A stretch of 15,507 nucleotides of DNA, from NCBI GenBank assembly GCA_025351205.1, contig JANXWI010000326.1:1-15507 (forward strand), given 5' to 3'. A program made the translations under genes and the position numbers. The notes below the pieces were generated by a model. The model saw nothing but the letters and a program-made list of their open reading frames with translations, did no database searches and was not told the DNA's origin. This stretch comes from Deinococcus sp. (lineage in GTDB: Bacteria > Deinococcota > Deinococci > Deinococcales > Deinococcaceae). This document shows positions 15,442 to 15,507 of the stretch, in pieces (the first letter of the stretch is position 1; each line of letters opens with the position of its first letter).

Positions 15442-15507
15442 TCATCGACCCAGCCTGGGGTCCAGGGCGTCCCGCAGCGCGTCGCCCAGCAGGTTGAAGC
15501 CCAGCAC
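15442..15507 (-). CDS. C-terminal end of a DppC-type ABC permease (partial)
   Basis: Twenty-one codons plus the stop (TGA, 15442-15444) read VLGFNLLGDALRDALDPRLGR. This is the near-invariant C terminus of DppC/OppC-family inner-membrane permeases (LGFNLLGDALRDALDPR). The rest lies beyond the right edge. It is on the same strand as, and 171 bases upstream of, the family 5 binding protein, so the two belong to one importer. Confidence 0.88.
   Translation of the reverse strand: MLGFNLLGDALRDALDPRLGR

Overview
The window looks like a high-GC chromosomal or megaplasmid segment from a Deinococcus-type bacterium. This is an inference from the GC-rich codon use, the style of the efflux and two-component genes, and a small IS200/IS605-type element sitting exactly at a TTGAT target, the site preference known for ISDra2 of Deinococcus radiodurans. 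There are no RNA genes or CRISPR arrays that I can support.

Layout. Bases 1-196 hold the end of an unidentified gene. Bases 197-698 have no gene I can support. Two minus-strand genes follow (699-1911): a conserved-looking hypothetical protein, then a protein with two tandem YbjQ/UPF0145 domains. Next is a decayed IS4-family insertion sequence (about 2010-3527). Its transposase is broken by a 17-bp tandem duplication and by a 191-bp non-autonomous IS200/IS605-like element. After a gene-poor 310-bp stretch comes the main functional block (3839-13218). It has a histidine kinase and an OmpR-type response regulator on the minus strand. Divergent from them runs a plus-strand efflux operon: two TolC-like coiled-coil exporters, a MacA-like adaptor, a MacB-like ATPase, a MacB-like permease and a small secreted protein. 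A second, inverted piece of the same IS4 transposase 3' end (13287-13393) and an abutting piece of an IS3-family transposase (13394-13525) close the block. The window ends with a minus-strand peptide/solute ABC transporter: a substrate-binding protein (13738-15270) and the last 21 codons of a permease (15442-15507).

How the genes fit together. The kinase and regulator probably sense an envelope stress or toxic compound and control the divergent operon. The ATPase and permease form a MacB-type pump, the adaptor bridges the periplasm, and one or both TolC-like proteins give the exit duct. The small secreted protein is the least understood part. The whole block lies between two outward remnants of one IS family, whose right ends both face the block, so it may have been moved or rearranged as a unit.

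The clearest new observation is internal to the window. The inverted IS4 remnant on the right preserves the empty site of the 191-bp element found in the left copy, so the insertion point and both ends can be read to the base.
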